This document shows positions 16,368-25,674 of a stretch of 64,000 nucleotides of DNA, one piece after another. Both the position numbers and the translations under genes were made by a program. Each line of letters opens with the position of its first letter. Within the stretch, counting starts at the first letter, position 1. The notes under the pieces were generated by a model. That model was given only the letters and a program-made list of their open reading frames with translations, was not told where the DNA came from and searched no databases. This DNA is from Vibrio mangrovi (GTDB lineage: Bacteria > Pseudomonadota > Gammaproteobacteria > Enterobacterales > Vibrionaceae): positions 434,001 through 498,000 of the forward strand of contig NZ_AP024884.1 of assembly GCF_024346955.1 (NCBI RefSeq), written 5' to 3'.

Positions 16368-17576
16368 CTATTCTTTGGCTGCGTATTTGATAAAGGGAAG
16401 GAGATCGACAGGAGCATTGTCATCAATACCCGTCCAGTGAAATCCATTCAGTTGCATGAATGTCTCTTTGAATGTCTGATAAGCATCGAATCGGGAAAAA
16501 TTATCCGCGTTCATTTCTGCCAGCAATTGCTGTGTTTTTTTCTGCACTTCCGGAGATAACTCTTGTTCATCCAAGCGGATCAGCCTTTCTCCATCAACAG
16601 GGACAATTTCCGGACCATATAATTTTTCGGTAAAGAGCCGTTGCATCTGCCGGTTACAATCTTCGTGGATTTCCTGAGATTGCATGACCTGATTCAGAGC
16701 AATCAGATAAGGGCTCAGACCGGGAATAAATATACTGGCCCGGGTTAGCAGAGCCTGGCAGACTGCGGCATAAGCGCCGCCGCTGTAATTCGCCAGCTTC
16801 AGGTTCAGAGAATGACTGGTCTGGTGTAAATCGACTTTTGCCCGGCCAAGTGTACCATCCAGATACATGGGGTGAGTAAGTTCCGAACCAATATAGGAAA
16901 ATGCGACTGACTGGCAGCCTTCGGCAATCGATTCTGAATTAATCAGAGCATCGATCCATGCTTCCCAGTCTTCTCCTCCCATCACTTTCAGTGTTGATTC
17001 GATCTCTTCTTCTGAAGCGGGTTCAAGTAAGACATCCTGCCATTGGTCATTTCCCAAATCGATCAAGGCGCTGTGTATCGACTGTCCAATCGGTTTGATG
17101 GCTGAATACCAGAATGTGTCACCGTTTTCTGTTTTTCTTCGCTTCCCGGACGCAACACTATAAACGATCAGGTCGACTTCACCTTCGAAGTAAGTTTCGA
17201 TTGCTTCGATTACTGATTCTTTGGTTTGGCGGGAAAAAACATCGCCCTGAATATTAATCGCTGTCCGGCCTTCTCGCTGGGCATACTGCTTGAAGTAATA
17301 GTTATTATAAAATCCGGCACCACCCGATTTATTTTTACGAGGTAGTGTATCCAGAGAAACACCGATCGTATCAGCGCCGGCTCCGCCAAATGTGAGAGCT
17401 ATCCGGGCGGCAAGACCCAGTCCGGAAGATGCTCCCAGGATCAGGACGCGTTTGGGGCCATGTTGAATCGGTCGGGCTGCTTTAGCATATTGAATCTGCT
17501 GTAAAATCGATTGCTCGCAACCGTAAGGATGTGCGCTATGTGCAACAACACCATTAATTTCTGGGGTTATGTGCAT
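16368..17576 (-). CDS. fabV: Enoyl-[acyl-carrier-protein] reductase FabV / trans-2-enoyl-CoA reductase
   Basis: Last step of fatty-acid elongation, NADH-dependent reduction of the enoyl thioester; FabV enzymes are large SDRs that tolerate triclosan. It has 402 residues, typical for FabV. The nucleotide-binding loop is VLILGASSGLGLAAR (about 44-58) and the catalytic pair follows the FabV pattern Y-x8-K: Y238 and K247 in MYLDGTLGRAK. The SASGxR-type segment is YSVASGKRR. The N-terminus MHITPEINGVVAHSAHPYGC deviates from the more usual MIIKPRIRGFICTTAHPVGC, so it could be a second, divergent FabV paralogue acting on CoA substrates. Single gene with its own terminator. Confidence 0.93.
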   Translation of the reverse strand: MHITPEINGVVAHSAHPYGCEQSILQQIQYAKAARPIQHGPKRVLILGASSGLGLAARIALTFGGAGADTIGVSLDTLPRKNKSGGAGFYNNYYFKQYAQREGRTAINIQGDVFSRQTKESVIEAIETYFEGEVDLIVYSVASGKRRKTENGDTFWYSAIKPIGQSIHSALIDLGNDQWQDVLLEPASEEEIESTLKVMGGEDWEAWIDALINSESIAEGCQSVAFSYIGSELTHPMYLDGTLGRAKVDLHQTSHSLNLKLANYSGGAYAAVCQALLTRASIFIPGLSPYLIALNQVMQSQEIHEDCNRQMQRLFTEKLYGPEIVPVDGERLIRLDEQELSPEVQKKTQQLLAEMNADNFSRFDAYQTFKETFMQLNGFHWTGIDDNAPVDLLPFIKYAAKE

Positions 17577-17720
17577 GTCGGTTACCTTATCATGGATGAA
17601 ATCTCAGGACGTGCTGATTCTTGAGAACAACACTTTTGGCTACGTTAGCGTAAAATTGCCGAATGTTTATTGAGCTAGGGCAGTAAAAACCGAAGTAGAA
17701 ATCATTTCTGCTCAAGTGAG

Positions 17721-18332
17721 TTATGATGGTGTCGGTTCAAGCAAGGGTGTTAATTGCTGAGCTATCCATGCCGCGATCCATGATTGTGCATGCTCATTTG
17801 GATGTAATCCGTCAGATTTCATCCATTCAGGGCGGAGAATTACCTGCTCCAGAAAGAAGGGAATCAAAGGAATCTGTTTTTGCTCCGAAAGTTTTGAATA
17901 TATAGTGGAGAAAGCCTTGCTATATCGTTGTCCATAGTTGGGGGGAATCCGGATTTGCATCAAAATCGGCCGGGCACCGGACTGAGCAATCAGATCGATG
18001 ATTCGGGCCAGATTGCGTTCAGGGATTTGTGGCGAGAAACCACGTAGGCCATCATTGGCTCCGAGTTCGATGAGTACATAGTCCGGAGTGTGTTGCTGTA
18101 AAAGTTTGGGTAATCGCGCCAGCCCGTTACCTGTAGTATCGCCTGAGATGCTGGCATTGATGACCGTCATCGGGTGATTGTATTTTTGCAGAGCCTGAGG
18201 AAGTAAACTCGGCCACGCCTGATTGGCGGACATCTGATAGCCGGCACTCAGGCTATCACCCAGAATTAATAACCGGGCACTTTGGGCCTGTAATGAGAAA
18301 GTCAGTACCAGTAGAAAGGATAGCCATCGCAT
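17721..18332 (-). CDS. tesA: Thioesterase I / lysophospholipase L1 (SGNH hydrolase)
   Basis: Periplasmic multifunctional esterase of the SGNH family hydrolysing acyl-CoA and lysophospholipids. It has 203 residues with a signal peptide (MRWLSFLLVLTFSLQAQS). The four SGNH blocks are present: GDSLSAGY (nucleophile), SGDTTGNG (Gly), GANDGLRG (Asn) and DGLHPNEHAQ (Asp/His). It is divergent from ybbA, and the two start codons overlap on opposite strands (CATG at 18330-18333), so each promoter must lie inside the other gene. The tesA-ybbA-ybbP arrangement is the same as in E. coli. Confidence 0.95.
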   Translation of the reverse strand: MRWLSFLLVLTFSLQAQSARLLILGDSLSAGYQMSANQAWPSLLPQALQKYNHPMTVINASISGDTTGNGLARLPKLLQQHTPDYVLIELGANDGLRGFSPQIPERNLARIIDLIAQSGARPILMQIRIPPNYGQRYSKAFSTIYSKLSEQKQIPLIPFFLEQVILRPEWMKSDGLHPNEHAQSWIAAWIAQQLTPLLEPTPS

Positions 18333-19014
18333 GACGAATACACCTGTTATTTCTGCAAAATCTCTGAGTAAAACAGTGTCTACGAATCAGCAGGATTTGA
18401 CAATTGTTAAAGAGGTCCATTTTGATATTTATCCGGCAGAGAGTGTGGCAATTGTCGGAACCTCCGGAGCAGGGAAATCGACGCTGATGGCATTGTTGTC
18501 CGGGTTGGATATTGCATCGTCTGGTGATGTAGAGCTTTTCGGACGGTCACTAAATACGCTGGATGATGAACAACGGGCGGCTATCCGTAGTGAGTCGGTC
18601 GGTTTTGTTTTTCAGAGTTTCTTATTGATTCCCAGTCTGTCAGCGCTGGAAAATGTGACCTTACCCTGTCTGTTGCGGGGAGAGAAAGAAGATCGTGTAC
18701 GGGCGGAGCTCTTGTTGAAATCTGTGGGGCTGGCGGATCGACTGCACCATACTCCGGCCCAGCTTTCCGGAGGTGAACAGCAGCGGGTTGCGATAGCAAG
18801 AGCCTTCATGATGCAGCCTAAAATTCTGTTTGCCGACGAGCCGACCGGGAATCTGGATCAGAAAACTGCCGCAACTGTGATTGAATTGTTGTTCCGGCTG
18901 AATGAGGAATCCGGGACAACACTGGTTTTGGTGACTCATGACCCTCATCTGGCACAGCGGTGTCATCGCAGGTTTCAGATGAGTGAAGGGCAAATTGAGG
19001 AACTCGGGGCATGA
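18331..19014 (+). CDS. ybbA: ABC transporter ATP-binding protein YbbA
   Basis: ATPase of the MacB/LolD-like class that works with the FtsX-fold permease YbbP. It has 227 residues. Walker A is GTSGAGKST, the Q-loop FVFQSF, the signature LSGGEQQRVAIARAF, Walker B ILFADEPTGNLD and the switch histidine LVTHDP. Its stop overlaps the ybbP start by four bases (ATGA), implying translational coupling. The substrate of YbbAP is not firmly known; lipid or envelope hydrophobic molecules are suspected because of the association with TesA. Confidence 0.95.
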   Translation: MTNTPVISAKSLSKTVSTNQQDLTIVKEVHFDIYPAESVAIVGTSGAGKSTLMALLSGLDIASSGDVELFGRSLNTLDDEQRAAIRSESVGFVFQSFLLIPSLSALENVTLPCLLRGEKEDRVRAELLLKSVGLADRLHHTPAQLSGGEQQRVAIARAFMMQPKILFADEPTGNLDQKTAATVIELLFRLNEESGTTLVLVTHDPHLAQRCHRRFQMSEGQIEELGA

Positions 19015-21464
19015 ATGCATCGTATTCTGTGAACCGTTCACTGGTGCGGTGGTGCTGGAAAGAGATCCGGCAGGGGCAGTTATGGTTGGTTGTGATGGCT
19101 TTCATACTGATTATTGCCAGTGTATTTGCATTAACTGCTATTGCTCAGCGTATGGAGCAGGTGATTGTTAAGCAGGGTAAAGATGCTTTAATGGCAGATG
19201 CCGTGTTTGTCAGTGCTAATACTGTTCCTGAGGCATTGATAATGAAAGCCCGGAAGCTTGGTGCTGAGACATCGTTGATGACACGTTTTTCCAGCATGCT
19301 TTTCAGCGAAACCGGGATGAAACTGGTTTTTGTTAAAGCAGTCGATGAGGCATTCCCTCTAAGAGGGAAACTACGATTATCCGATGGTCATTCAGTCCGG
19401 TCTCATGTTGCTCCGGGGGAAGTCTGGCTGGCTCCGCAATTGTTTTCTGACCTGGATATTCATATCGGGGATCAGGTAAGTATCGGTGATATGGAGCAAA
19501 TTGTTTCCGGGAGAATAGAAGAAGAACCGGGATTCAGTTTCAATCCATTCCGGCAAATGCCGACGGTATTGATACATCAGGCCCAAATTGCAGAAACCGG
19601 TGCTTTACAGGTTGGAAGCCGGGTTGAATACCAACTGTTTCTCAACGCACATGATGCGTCTATCCAACGGCTAAAACAGCAGGTTAAGCTGACACCAAGT
19701 GATGAATGGCGGGATATCAGACAGCGCTCCAGAACACAGGATATTTTCGATAAGTCAGAGCAATATCTTTCCTTAGTTGTCATTATTGTTGTGCTGATGG
19801 CGACGATGACTTTGTTGCTGACATGTCAACATTATGTTTCTTCACGCCGGCAGACGGTCGCAATGCTGAAAAGTCTTGGCGCATCAAAGCGCTGGGTCCG
19901 GCACTGGCTGATGATTCAGGTTGCGATGTTGCTTGTTATTGCGCTGCTGTTTGGCCTACCTTTGGGATATGTTCTGGAACGGTTATTACGATTACCTTTA
20001 GCCGGACTCTTGCCATCCCCTTTGCCTGAGCTTGGTATAATGCCGTTTGGTGTTGCGTTGCTGAGTTGCCTGCTGGTTGCGCTTCCCGGACTGGGAATTC
20101 CACTTTATCGGCTGGTTTATACCGAGGCTGCTTCCAGCCTCCAGAATTATACGCAGCTAAAACAGAAACGCTTTTATCTGTGGGGATTATGGTTTTTCCC
20201 CCTTGCGGGTGCAGCTGTGTTCTGGGGAGACCAGTTGATGGTCTGGCTGGTCTTAGGCGGTATTATGATTCTCTCGGCTATTCTGGCAGGGATTGGGCTA
20301 CTTTTGTTTCGCTGGTTACGGATATTGCCGTTAAGTCCTGCTTTCAGACTTGCTTTGAAGCGAGTGACCCGCACACCCTGGATGACAGGGATGCAGCTTA
20401 GTGCTCTGGCCTTATCTCTGATGCTTTTTGCGGTTTTATGGCTGGTCAGAAACGACTTACTGGCCGACTGGTCCAGTGTGTTTCCGGAGGATGCTCCGGA
20501 TGTATTTGCACTGAACATTGCAACCAGTGATAAAGATGATTATATACAGAAGCTGGAGCAGCTTCATATAGTGCACTCGCCCATTTTCCCGATTATTCGT
20601 GGGCGTCTTTCAATGATTAATGGCTCCGATGCAATTACATATGCCGGTGGCAGAGAAGCAAGTAATGTGTTGCGCCGGGAAGTGAATTTTACCTGGGCAG
20701 AACATCTGCCAGTATATAATCAGGTCCTTGCGGGGCAATGGCAGCCTGTCAATGGTGTTTCTGTTGCGGAAAGTGTTGCCCGTGAGCTGGGGCTTAAGAT
20801 CGGCGATGAATTAACCTTTGTTGTCAATAGTCAATCTGTGACAGCCCGGGTGAACTCAATCCGCCAGATCGAGTGGCGGGAAATGAAGCCTAATTTCTAC
20901 TTTATACTAACACCGGATCGCATGTCCCGGCTTCCGGCAACCTGGATGGTAAGTTTCCGCCTGGGGGCTGATGCATCGTATCAACTGGCGGAATTGGCAC
21001 ATGCTTATCCGACGGTGAGTCTGCTTGATTTACGTCAGATGACCCGAAAAATTCAGGCACTGCTGTCTCAGATTATCGGGGCTGTTTCTATTCTGGCGTT
21101 GATGGGGGTGATCGCTGGCCTGCTGCTGATTTATACCTTACTCAGACTGAGTCTGACACAGCGGCAGGAGGAAATGAAACTATACCGGACGCTGGGAATG
21201 AGCCGACGTCGGCTGACGTTGACGGTTCTGGCTGAATTTGGCCTGATTGCTATTGTTGCCGGAGGAATTTCAGGACTGGGAGCCGATGCTTTGGTTGCGG
21301 CGATTATCCATTATGCTTTTGAACTCGCCCCCCGGCCACATCCTGTACTATGGGTAATTCAACCGCTATTTGCATTGATGATGGTGATGCTGGTTGTTGG
21401 GCGACTGGTTCGTCGATTGACACATTCCCGACAACAATTAATAAATGAGTTGAATATCCAGTAG
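19011..21464 (+). CDS. ybbP: ABC transporter permease YbbP (FtsX family)
   Basis: An 817-residue inner-membrane permease of the FtsX/MacB class, close to E. coli YbbP in size. The first transmembrane helix is at about 22-42 (LWLVVMAFILIIASVFALTAIA), followed by a periplasmic domain, a cluster of three helices at about 245-360 (LSLVVIIVVLMATMTLLL), two helices at about 385-425, a second periplasmic domain, and three C-terminal helices. The ten-helix layout with duplicated FtsX modules (SLGASKRWVRHWL and RTLGMSRRRLTLTV) is clear. It is coupled to ybbA by a 4-base overlap; a hairpin follows its stop. Confidence 0.94.
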   Translation: MNASYSVNRSLVRWCWKEIRQGQLWLVVMAFILIIASVFALTAIAQRMEQVIVKQGKDALMADAVFVSANTVPEALIMKARKLGAETSLMTRFSSMLFSETGMKLVFVKAVDEAFPLRGKLRLSDGHSVRSHVAPGEVWLAPQLFSDLDIHIGDQVSIGDMEQIVSGRIEEEPGFSFNPFRQMPTVLIHQAQIAETGALQVGSRVEYQLFLNAHDASIQRLKQQVKLTPSDEWRDIRQRSRTQDIFDKSEQYLSLVVIIVVLMATMTLLLTCQHYVSSRRQTVAMLKSLGASKRWVRHWLMIQVAMLLVIALLFGLPLGYVLERLLRLPLAGLLPSPLPELGIMPFGVALLSCLLVALPGLGIPLYRLVYTEAASSLQNYTQLKQKRFYLWGLWFFPLAGAAVFWGDQLMVWLVLGGIMILSAILAGIGLLLFRWLRILPLSPAFRLALKRVTRTPWMTGMQLSALALSLMLFAVLWLVRNDLLADWSSVFPEDAPDVFALNIATSDKDDYIQKLEQLHIVHSPIFPIIRGRLSMINGSDAITYAGGREASNVLRREVNFTWAEHLPVYNQVLAGQWQPVNGVSVAESVARELGLKIGDELTFVVNSQSVTARVNSIRQIEWREMKPNFYFILTPDRMSRLPATWMVSFRLGADASYQLAELAHAYPTVSLLDLRQMTRKIQALLSQIIGAVSILALMGVIAGLLLIYTLLRLSLTQRQEEMKLYRTLGMSRRRLTLTVLAEFGLIAIVAGGISGLGADALVAAIIHYAFELAPRPHPVLWVIQPLFALMMVMLVVGRLVRRLTHSRQQLINELNIQ

Positions 21465-21473
21465 TCGGAGCAG

Positions 21474-21496
21474 TTATCCACAAAATCAGTGGATAA
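21474..21496 (+). terminator. Hairpin after ybbP containing a DnaA-box-like arm
   Basis: TTATCCAC (21474-21481) pairs with GTGGATAA (21489-21496) around a 7-base loop, ten bases after the ybbP stop. The trailing T content is poor, so termination would be weak. The left arm with its next base, TTATCCACA, is identical to a consensus DnaA box; a single box here is unlikely to be an origin. Confidence 0.45.
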
Positions 21497-21748
21497 AGTT
21501 TGGGATAAGTAAACCGGAATTATCAACAGACGGAGTCATCAGACCTGTACATTCAATATGTTATAGATAGTTTTGACTTGTTTAAGTGACGATATCTGCG
21601 ATATATAGAGTTTCCGTCAAGTATTTTTTTTGAAAATTTTATTCTTACAGGCGGACTGATGATGCAAGGAAAACCCTATCAAAAATGTGATTTAAATTAC
21701 GTTTTTATGCATATAGAATGTGGACAGTTCAGAAAAGATTGAGTAGCA

Positions 21749-23212
21749 ATGCAGAATAATTCATCGGATTGTCAAAAGCCGCGGATTGCAATTATTGGCG
21801 GTGGTGTTGCAGGGGCGACGGCTGCAGTTCACTTAGGAGAACTGGGGTTAAACGTTGTTTTGATGGAGCGAGGCCCAAGTCTGGTTAATGGCCCGCCAAT
21901 ATGTCACCTCCATGCCGGAGGAAATTTATACCGGGAAATCTCGCAGCAGCAGTGTCTGGAATTGTTGCGTCAGTCAATTGAGACAATCCGTCTGTATCAA
22001 CATACCGTAAACAAAAGACCAACAGTGATTGCAACCCCCATCGATGAATTAGGTCACCCGGAGGTTTTGCTTCCTCGTTTGCAAATCATCCAACAGGCTT
22101 ATCGGCAACTGGTTCTGGAAGATGCCCGGAACGAAGTGTTAGGAGCTCCGGATGAGTACTACCGGCTCTACCAACGGGATGATCTGGAACGGTTACGTCA
22201 GCACACACAACCGGAATTCCCGAGTGATACTGATGAGTGGTTGATTCCTTTTGCAAAACATGTGGATTTTGAGCGGATTCAATATCCTGTCATTGCTGTT
22301 CAGGAATATGGCTGGAGTGTGTTCAGACTTGCTGCAACAGCCATGTTAACTCTTAAGCAATTGCCTCACTGTCAACTTTTGACAAACAGCACACTGGTTG
22401 ATGCCAAACAACATGATGGGCAGTGGCATCTGACATACCATGATGAACGTGCGCAGTCACATACTCTGGTTGCTGATTATCTGGTGAATGCCTGTGGATA
22501 TGAAACCGGTAAGCTGGATGATCTCACCCACAATCCTTGCAGGAGAATGGTTGAGTTTAAAGCCGCCTATATTGCCCGGTGGTCTGATGAAAACAGCCTC
22601 TGGCCGGAAGTTATTTTTCATGGCCCGCGAGGTACACCACAGGGCATGGCTCAACTGACTCCTTATGCTGATGGTGTTTTTCAGTTACACGGGATGACCA
22701 AAGATATCACTCTGTTTCAGAATGGGCTGACAGGCAGTTCTGCTCATTCGTCACAACCGCTGCTACCGGATTCTTTACAGAAAAAACTGACTAAGGGCTG
22801 GTCTGAGGCTGCGGTTGAGGAACGAACCCGCAGGGCGATTGATCATGTCGGCCGTTTTATACCTGATTACAGTCATGCTCTGCCAGCTGGTAAACCATTG
22901 TTTGGTGCCCAGCAAATTCCGGGGCAGGACGAAACTCTGCGGGCTGCTGACGTATCATTCAGCGGCAGTCATTATGCACGTATTGAAATTGTAAAAGGTT
23001 CTTCTGCACTAGAAGCTGCGAGAAAATTGGTAGCATACTGGCGGCTTGCTCAGGATTCTTCTTTGAAGTCGATTGAACAGCAACACCCGGTTAGCCTCTC
23101 TTTGAGTGGCTCGATGATAGAGCAAGTTGCAATTGATTTGGCACAGGCCCGGGGGTATCCCATTGAGCTTGCAAAAGTTGTTGGTTGTCAGATACCATCT
23201 CTTTCATTTTAG
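21749..23212 (+). CDS. FAD-dependent oxidoreductase
   Basis: A 487-residue flavoprotein of the DAO/glutathione-reductase-like fold. The Rossmann FAD motif is IAIIGGGVAGATAAVHLGE (about 12-30) followed by an acidic residue in LMERGPSL; a second FAD contact is DYLVNACGYETG. The substrate is not recognised. The stretch after the FAD motif (GPPICHLHAGGNLYREIS) recalls malate:quinone oxidoreductases, and such proteins oxidise hydroxy or amino acids. No signal peptide or membrane helix is visible. It stands 130 bases upstream of galE with no terminator between, so they could share transcripts. Function is assigned at class level only. Confidence 0.8.
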   Translation: MQNNSSDCQKPRIAIIGGGVAGATAAVHLGELGLNVVLMERGPSLVNGPPICHLHAGGNLYREISQQQCLELLRQSIETIRLYQHTVNKRPTVIATPIDELGHPEVLLPRLQIIQQAYRQLVLEDARNEVLGAPDEYYRLYQRDDLERLRQHTQPEFPSDTDEWLIPFAKHVDFERIQYPVIAVQEYGWSVFRLAATAMLTLKQLPHCQLLTNSTLVDAKQHDGQWHLTYHDERAQSHTLVADYLVNACGYETGKLDDLTHNPCRRMVEFKAAYIARWSDENSLWPEVIFHGPRGTPQGMAQLTPYADGVFQLHGMTKDITLFQNGLTGSSAHSSQPLLPDSLQKKLTKGWSEAAVEERTRRAIDHVGRFIPDYSHALPAGKPLFGAQQIPGQDETLRAADVSFSGSHYARIEIVKGSSALEAARKLVAYWRLAQDSSLKSIEQQHPVSLSLSGSMIEQVAIDLAQARGYPIELAKVVGCQIPSLSF

Positions 23213-23345
23213 TTTATTCCGAATCAATAGAATAATTCTTATGAATCGGACAGATGTCGCAGGAATTTCAAGCTAGAATGACTTTACGCTTACTTTGATT
23301 CAGTAAAATGAATTAATGTTTATGTCATATGAGAGAGGCTAGGTA

Positions 23346-24362
23346 ATGAACGTATTGATCACCGGAGGTATGGGCTATATCGGTAGTCATACCTGTGTTC
23401 AGATGATTGAAGCAGGAATGACTCCTGTTATTCTTGACAACTTTTACAATAGTAAACCTGCAGTTTTAGAACGTATTGAAAAGATTTCCGGGAATCGACC
23501 GCAGTTCATTCGGGGTGATATCCGGGACCGGAATCTTTTAATTGAAATTATGAATGAACATCAAATCGATGCAGTCATCCATTTTGCCGGTTTAAAAGCG
23601 GTCGGTGAATCTGTACAAAAGCCACTTGAGTATTATGAGAATAATGTGAGTGGTACGTTGATGCTGGTTGATGCGATGCGAATTGCTAATGTCAAAACAC
23701 TGATCTTCAGTTCATCTGCAACCGTTTATGGCGATCCAGCATCCGTTCCTATTTTAGAAACTTTTCCAACGCAGGCGACCAATCCATACGGCAGAAGTAA
23801 ACTGATAGTTGAAGAGTGTCTGAGTGATTTTCAGCATGCCAATCCGGACTGGAGCATTACCCTGCTCCGTTATTTTAATCCGGTTGGTTCTCATCCTTCA
23901 GGTGAAATTGGAGAGGATCCTCAGGGAATTCCCAATAATCTGATGCCATTTGTTTCGCAGGTTGCAGTTGGCAGACGAGAGTGCCTCTCTGTGTTTGGTC
24001 ATGATTATCCGACAAAAGATGGCACAGGTGTCCGGGATTATATCCATGTCATGGATTTAGCTGATGGGCATATTGCAGCACTGCAAAAAGTGGGTACGAA
24101 AAGTGGATTACATGTGTATAACCTTGGTACCGGGGTCGGTTATAGCGTGCTGGATATGGTGCATGCATTTGAAAAAGCATGTGGTAAAACAATTCCTTAT
24201 CAGTTAGTTGAGCGTCGTCCGGGAGACATTGCAGCTTGTTGGGCTGAACCTTCGAAAGCAGCTCAGGAATTGGGATGGCGTGCAACACGTTCATTAGACG
24301 ATATGGTTCAGGATAGCTGGCGCTGGCAGTCTCAAAATCCTGACGGATATCCGGATATGTAG
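23346..24362 (+). CDS. galE: UDP-glucose 4-epimerase
   Basis: Interconverts UDP-galactose and UDP-glucose with bound NAD; needed for galactose use and surface polysaccharide precursors. It has 338 residues, the normal length. The NAD loop is VLITGGMGYIGSHT, the active site SSSATVYG plus the Tyr/Lys pair in NPYGRSK, and the C-terminal block RRPGDIAACWAEPSKA. GAGAGG and AGG lie upstream of the ATG. The other gal genes are not nearby, so it is probably the housekeeping or polysaccharide copy. Convergent with the TetR gene. Confidence 0.96.
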   Translation: MNVLITGGMGYIGSHTCVQMIEAGMTPVILDNFYNSKPAVLERIEKISGNRPQFIRGDIRDRNLLIEIMNEHQIDAVIHFAGLKAVGESVQKPLEYYENNVSGTLMLVDAMRIANVKTLIFSSSATVYGDPASVPILETFPTQATNPYGRSKLIVEECLSDFQHANPDWSITLLRYFNPVGSHPSGEIGEDPQGIPNNLMPFVSQVAVGRRECLSVFGHDYPTKDGTGVRDYIHVMDLADGHIAALQKVGTKSGLHVYNLGTGVGYSVLDMVHAFEKACGKTIPYQLVERRPGDIAACWAEPSKAAQELGWRATRSLDDMVQDSWRWQSQNPDGYPDM

Positions 24363-24379
24363 TTCGAGTGATCTTCTGG

Positions 24380-25147
24380 TCAGTTATCTGTCTTTTCGAG
24401 AGCAGATGACTGGCCTGAATTCTGATTAATGCCAGTAATAATTTCCTGTCCACCCAGCCGGAGCACTAAATCTTCGAGTCGTTGTGGCTGTAAACGTGAT
24501 GACTCAGGGATCTGAAATTTTGCTGCCATCATCTCATTGCACATCTGCCAGTGTTTCAACAGGCACTCATCTTCTGTAGTACATTCCTGTGACCAGGTTT
24601 CATTAAGAAAAGGGCGTAGGGATGCAGCACTGTGAGCAAACATAATCATCTGCCATTTAATCTCCCAAATCTTGATAGCATTTTCAGGAAAGCGCTGATT
24701 GTAATCTTCGGTGAGATGAAGGATGAGTTTTTCAACTTTGCCTGACTTATCAATAAAATAATCAAATCGGCCACCTTCCTGACGCACAACATCAGCCATT
24801 AACTGAATCGGTTGCTTGTGGAGTAGTGTGAATGCCAGGACACGAACGGTAAACTGATAGAGCATTTCATTTACGGGCATATCTTTAGACAAGTGCGCCA
24901 GTATGGTCTGACAATATTTATCAATGTATTGATGAACATTATCGCTGATGCCGTACCAGATCTGTTCTTTACTTCCAAAATGATGGCGGATAAGACTATG
25001 TGAGATCCCCGCTTTTTCACTAATGGTTCGAAGGGAAACCCGTGCATAACCAAATTCACAGAACAGGGCGGTTGCTACCCGTAAAATATGCTGACGAGTC
25101 TGTTCTGCATCCTGAGCGCTTCTGCGCCCTTGTCTTTTTGTCGTCAT
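24380..25147 (-). CDS. TetR family transcriptional regulator
   Basis: A 255-residue repressor with an N-terminal TetR DNA-binding domain at about residues 13-65 (TRQHILRVATALFCEFGYARVSLRTISEKAGISHSLIRHHFGSKEQIWYG) and a long helical C-terminal ligand domain that I cannot assign to an effector. The C-terminal 45 residues (after LQPQRLEDLVLRL) are polar and probably disordered. It converges on galE, with the gap only 17 bases, and is divergent from nothing obvious; the next minus-strand gene upstream is a cytochrome c, 118 bases away. Target genes cannot be predicted from here. Confidence 0.9.
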   Translation of the reverse strand: MTTKRQGRRSAQDAEQTRQHILRVATALFCEFGYARVSLRTISEKAGISHSLIRHHFGSKEQIWYGISDNVHQYIDKYCQTILAHLSKDMPVNEMLYQFTVRVLAFTLLHKQPIQLMADVVRQEGGRFDYFIDKSGKVEKLILHLTEDYNQRFPENAIKIWEIKWQMIMFAHSAASLRPFLNETWSQECTTEDECLLKHWQMCNEMMAAKFQIPESSRLQPQRLEDLVLRLGGQEIITGINQNSGQSSALEKTDN

Positions 25148-25265
25148 TTGATATTGCTATTTTCTGGTATTGGGAATCTTCAAAGTGTAGCCAAGTTTTG
25201 CTTTCACTTTTTTATGATATCCGAATTTGTATCTTCAGGAAGAACTCTCTCTGTCATCGAATGAT

Positions 25266-25622
25266 TTAAGGCAACTGAGTATAAAATGCGGCAATATCCC
25301 GAAGATCTTTATCATTCATCCGTTGTAGCTGTGCTGCCATCAGATCTGCTGTCGGTCCTGTCCGGGAGTGATTCTGGTATGCTTTCATGGCTTGAAACAG
25401 ATACTGCGGATCTTGTCCGGCAAGGTTGGGATAGTTTTGTATATGACGTCCTTTTTGAGGGGCATGGCAAAACTGGCAACTATATGACTTCTGCTTACCG
25501 GCTGGTGCATCTCCGGTTTCAATGGCAAAGGCTGAGTTGGTAAAGAAAAGGTACACTACAAACAGACTAATGAAAAACAGATTTTGTACCGGATGTAAAA
25601 GAAATGGAATTGTATGTTTCAT
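25266..25622 (-). CDS. Periplasmic c-type cytochrome (class I, c553-like)
   Basis: A 118-residue monohaem cytochrome from ATG 25622. The signal peptide is about residues 1-33, long and hydrophobic (FFISLFVVYLFF, ending SAFA). The haem site is CQFCH and the likely axial methionine is in DLMAAQLQRMNDKDL. The frame extends upstream (TTG 25682, ATG 25652) but those add residues before the signal peptide, so the start is a choice, not a certainty. It lies immediately downstream of the NUDIX gene on the same strand, possibly in one transcript. Redox partner unknown. Confidence 0.8.
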   Translation of the reverse strand: MKHTIPFLLHPVQNLFFISLFVVYLFFTNSAFAIETGDAPAGKQKSYSCQFCHAPQKGRHIQNYPNLAGQDPQYLFQAMKAYQNHSRTGPTADLMAAQLQRMNDKDLRDIAAFYTQLP

Positions 25623-25674
25623 ACTTTCAATGCCGTTCAGAATTCGTAACATGTGTTCATCGTCGATGATACGA

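Noticed and set aside
21474..21482. Replication origin suggested by a perfect DnaA box
   Set aside because: A single box with no AT-rich unwinding element, no dnaA/rctB/parAB and no clustering of boxes.
24049..24453. Minus-strand frame over the end of galE and tetR
   Set aside because: It overlaps two confident genes out of phase and has no family likeness.
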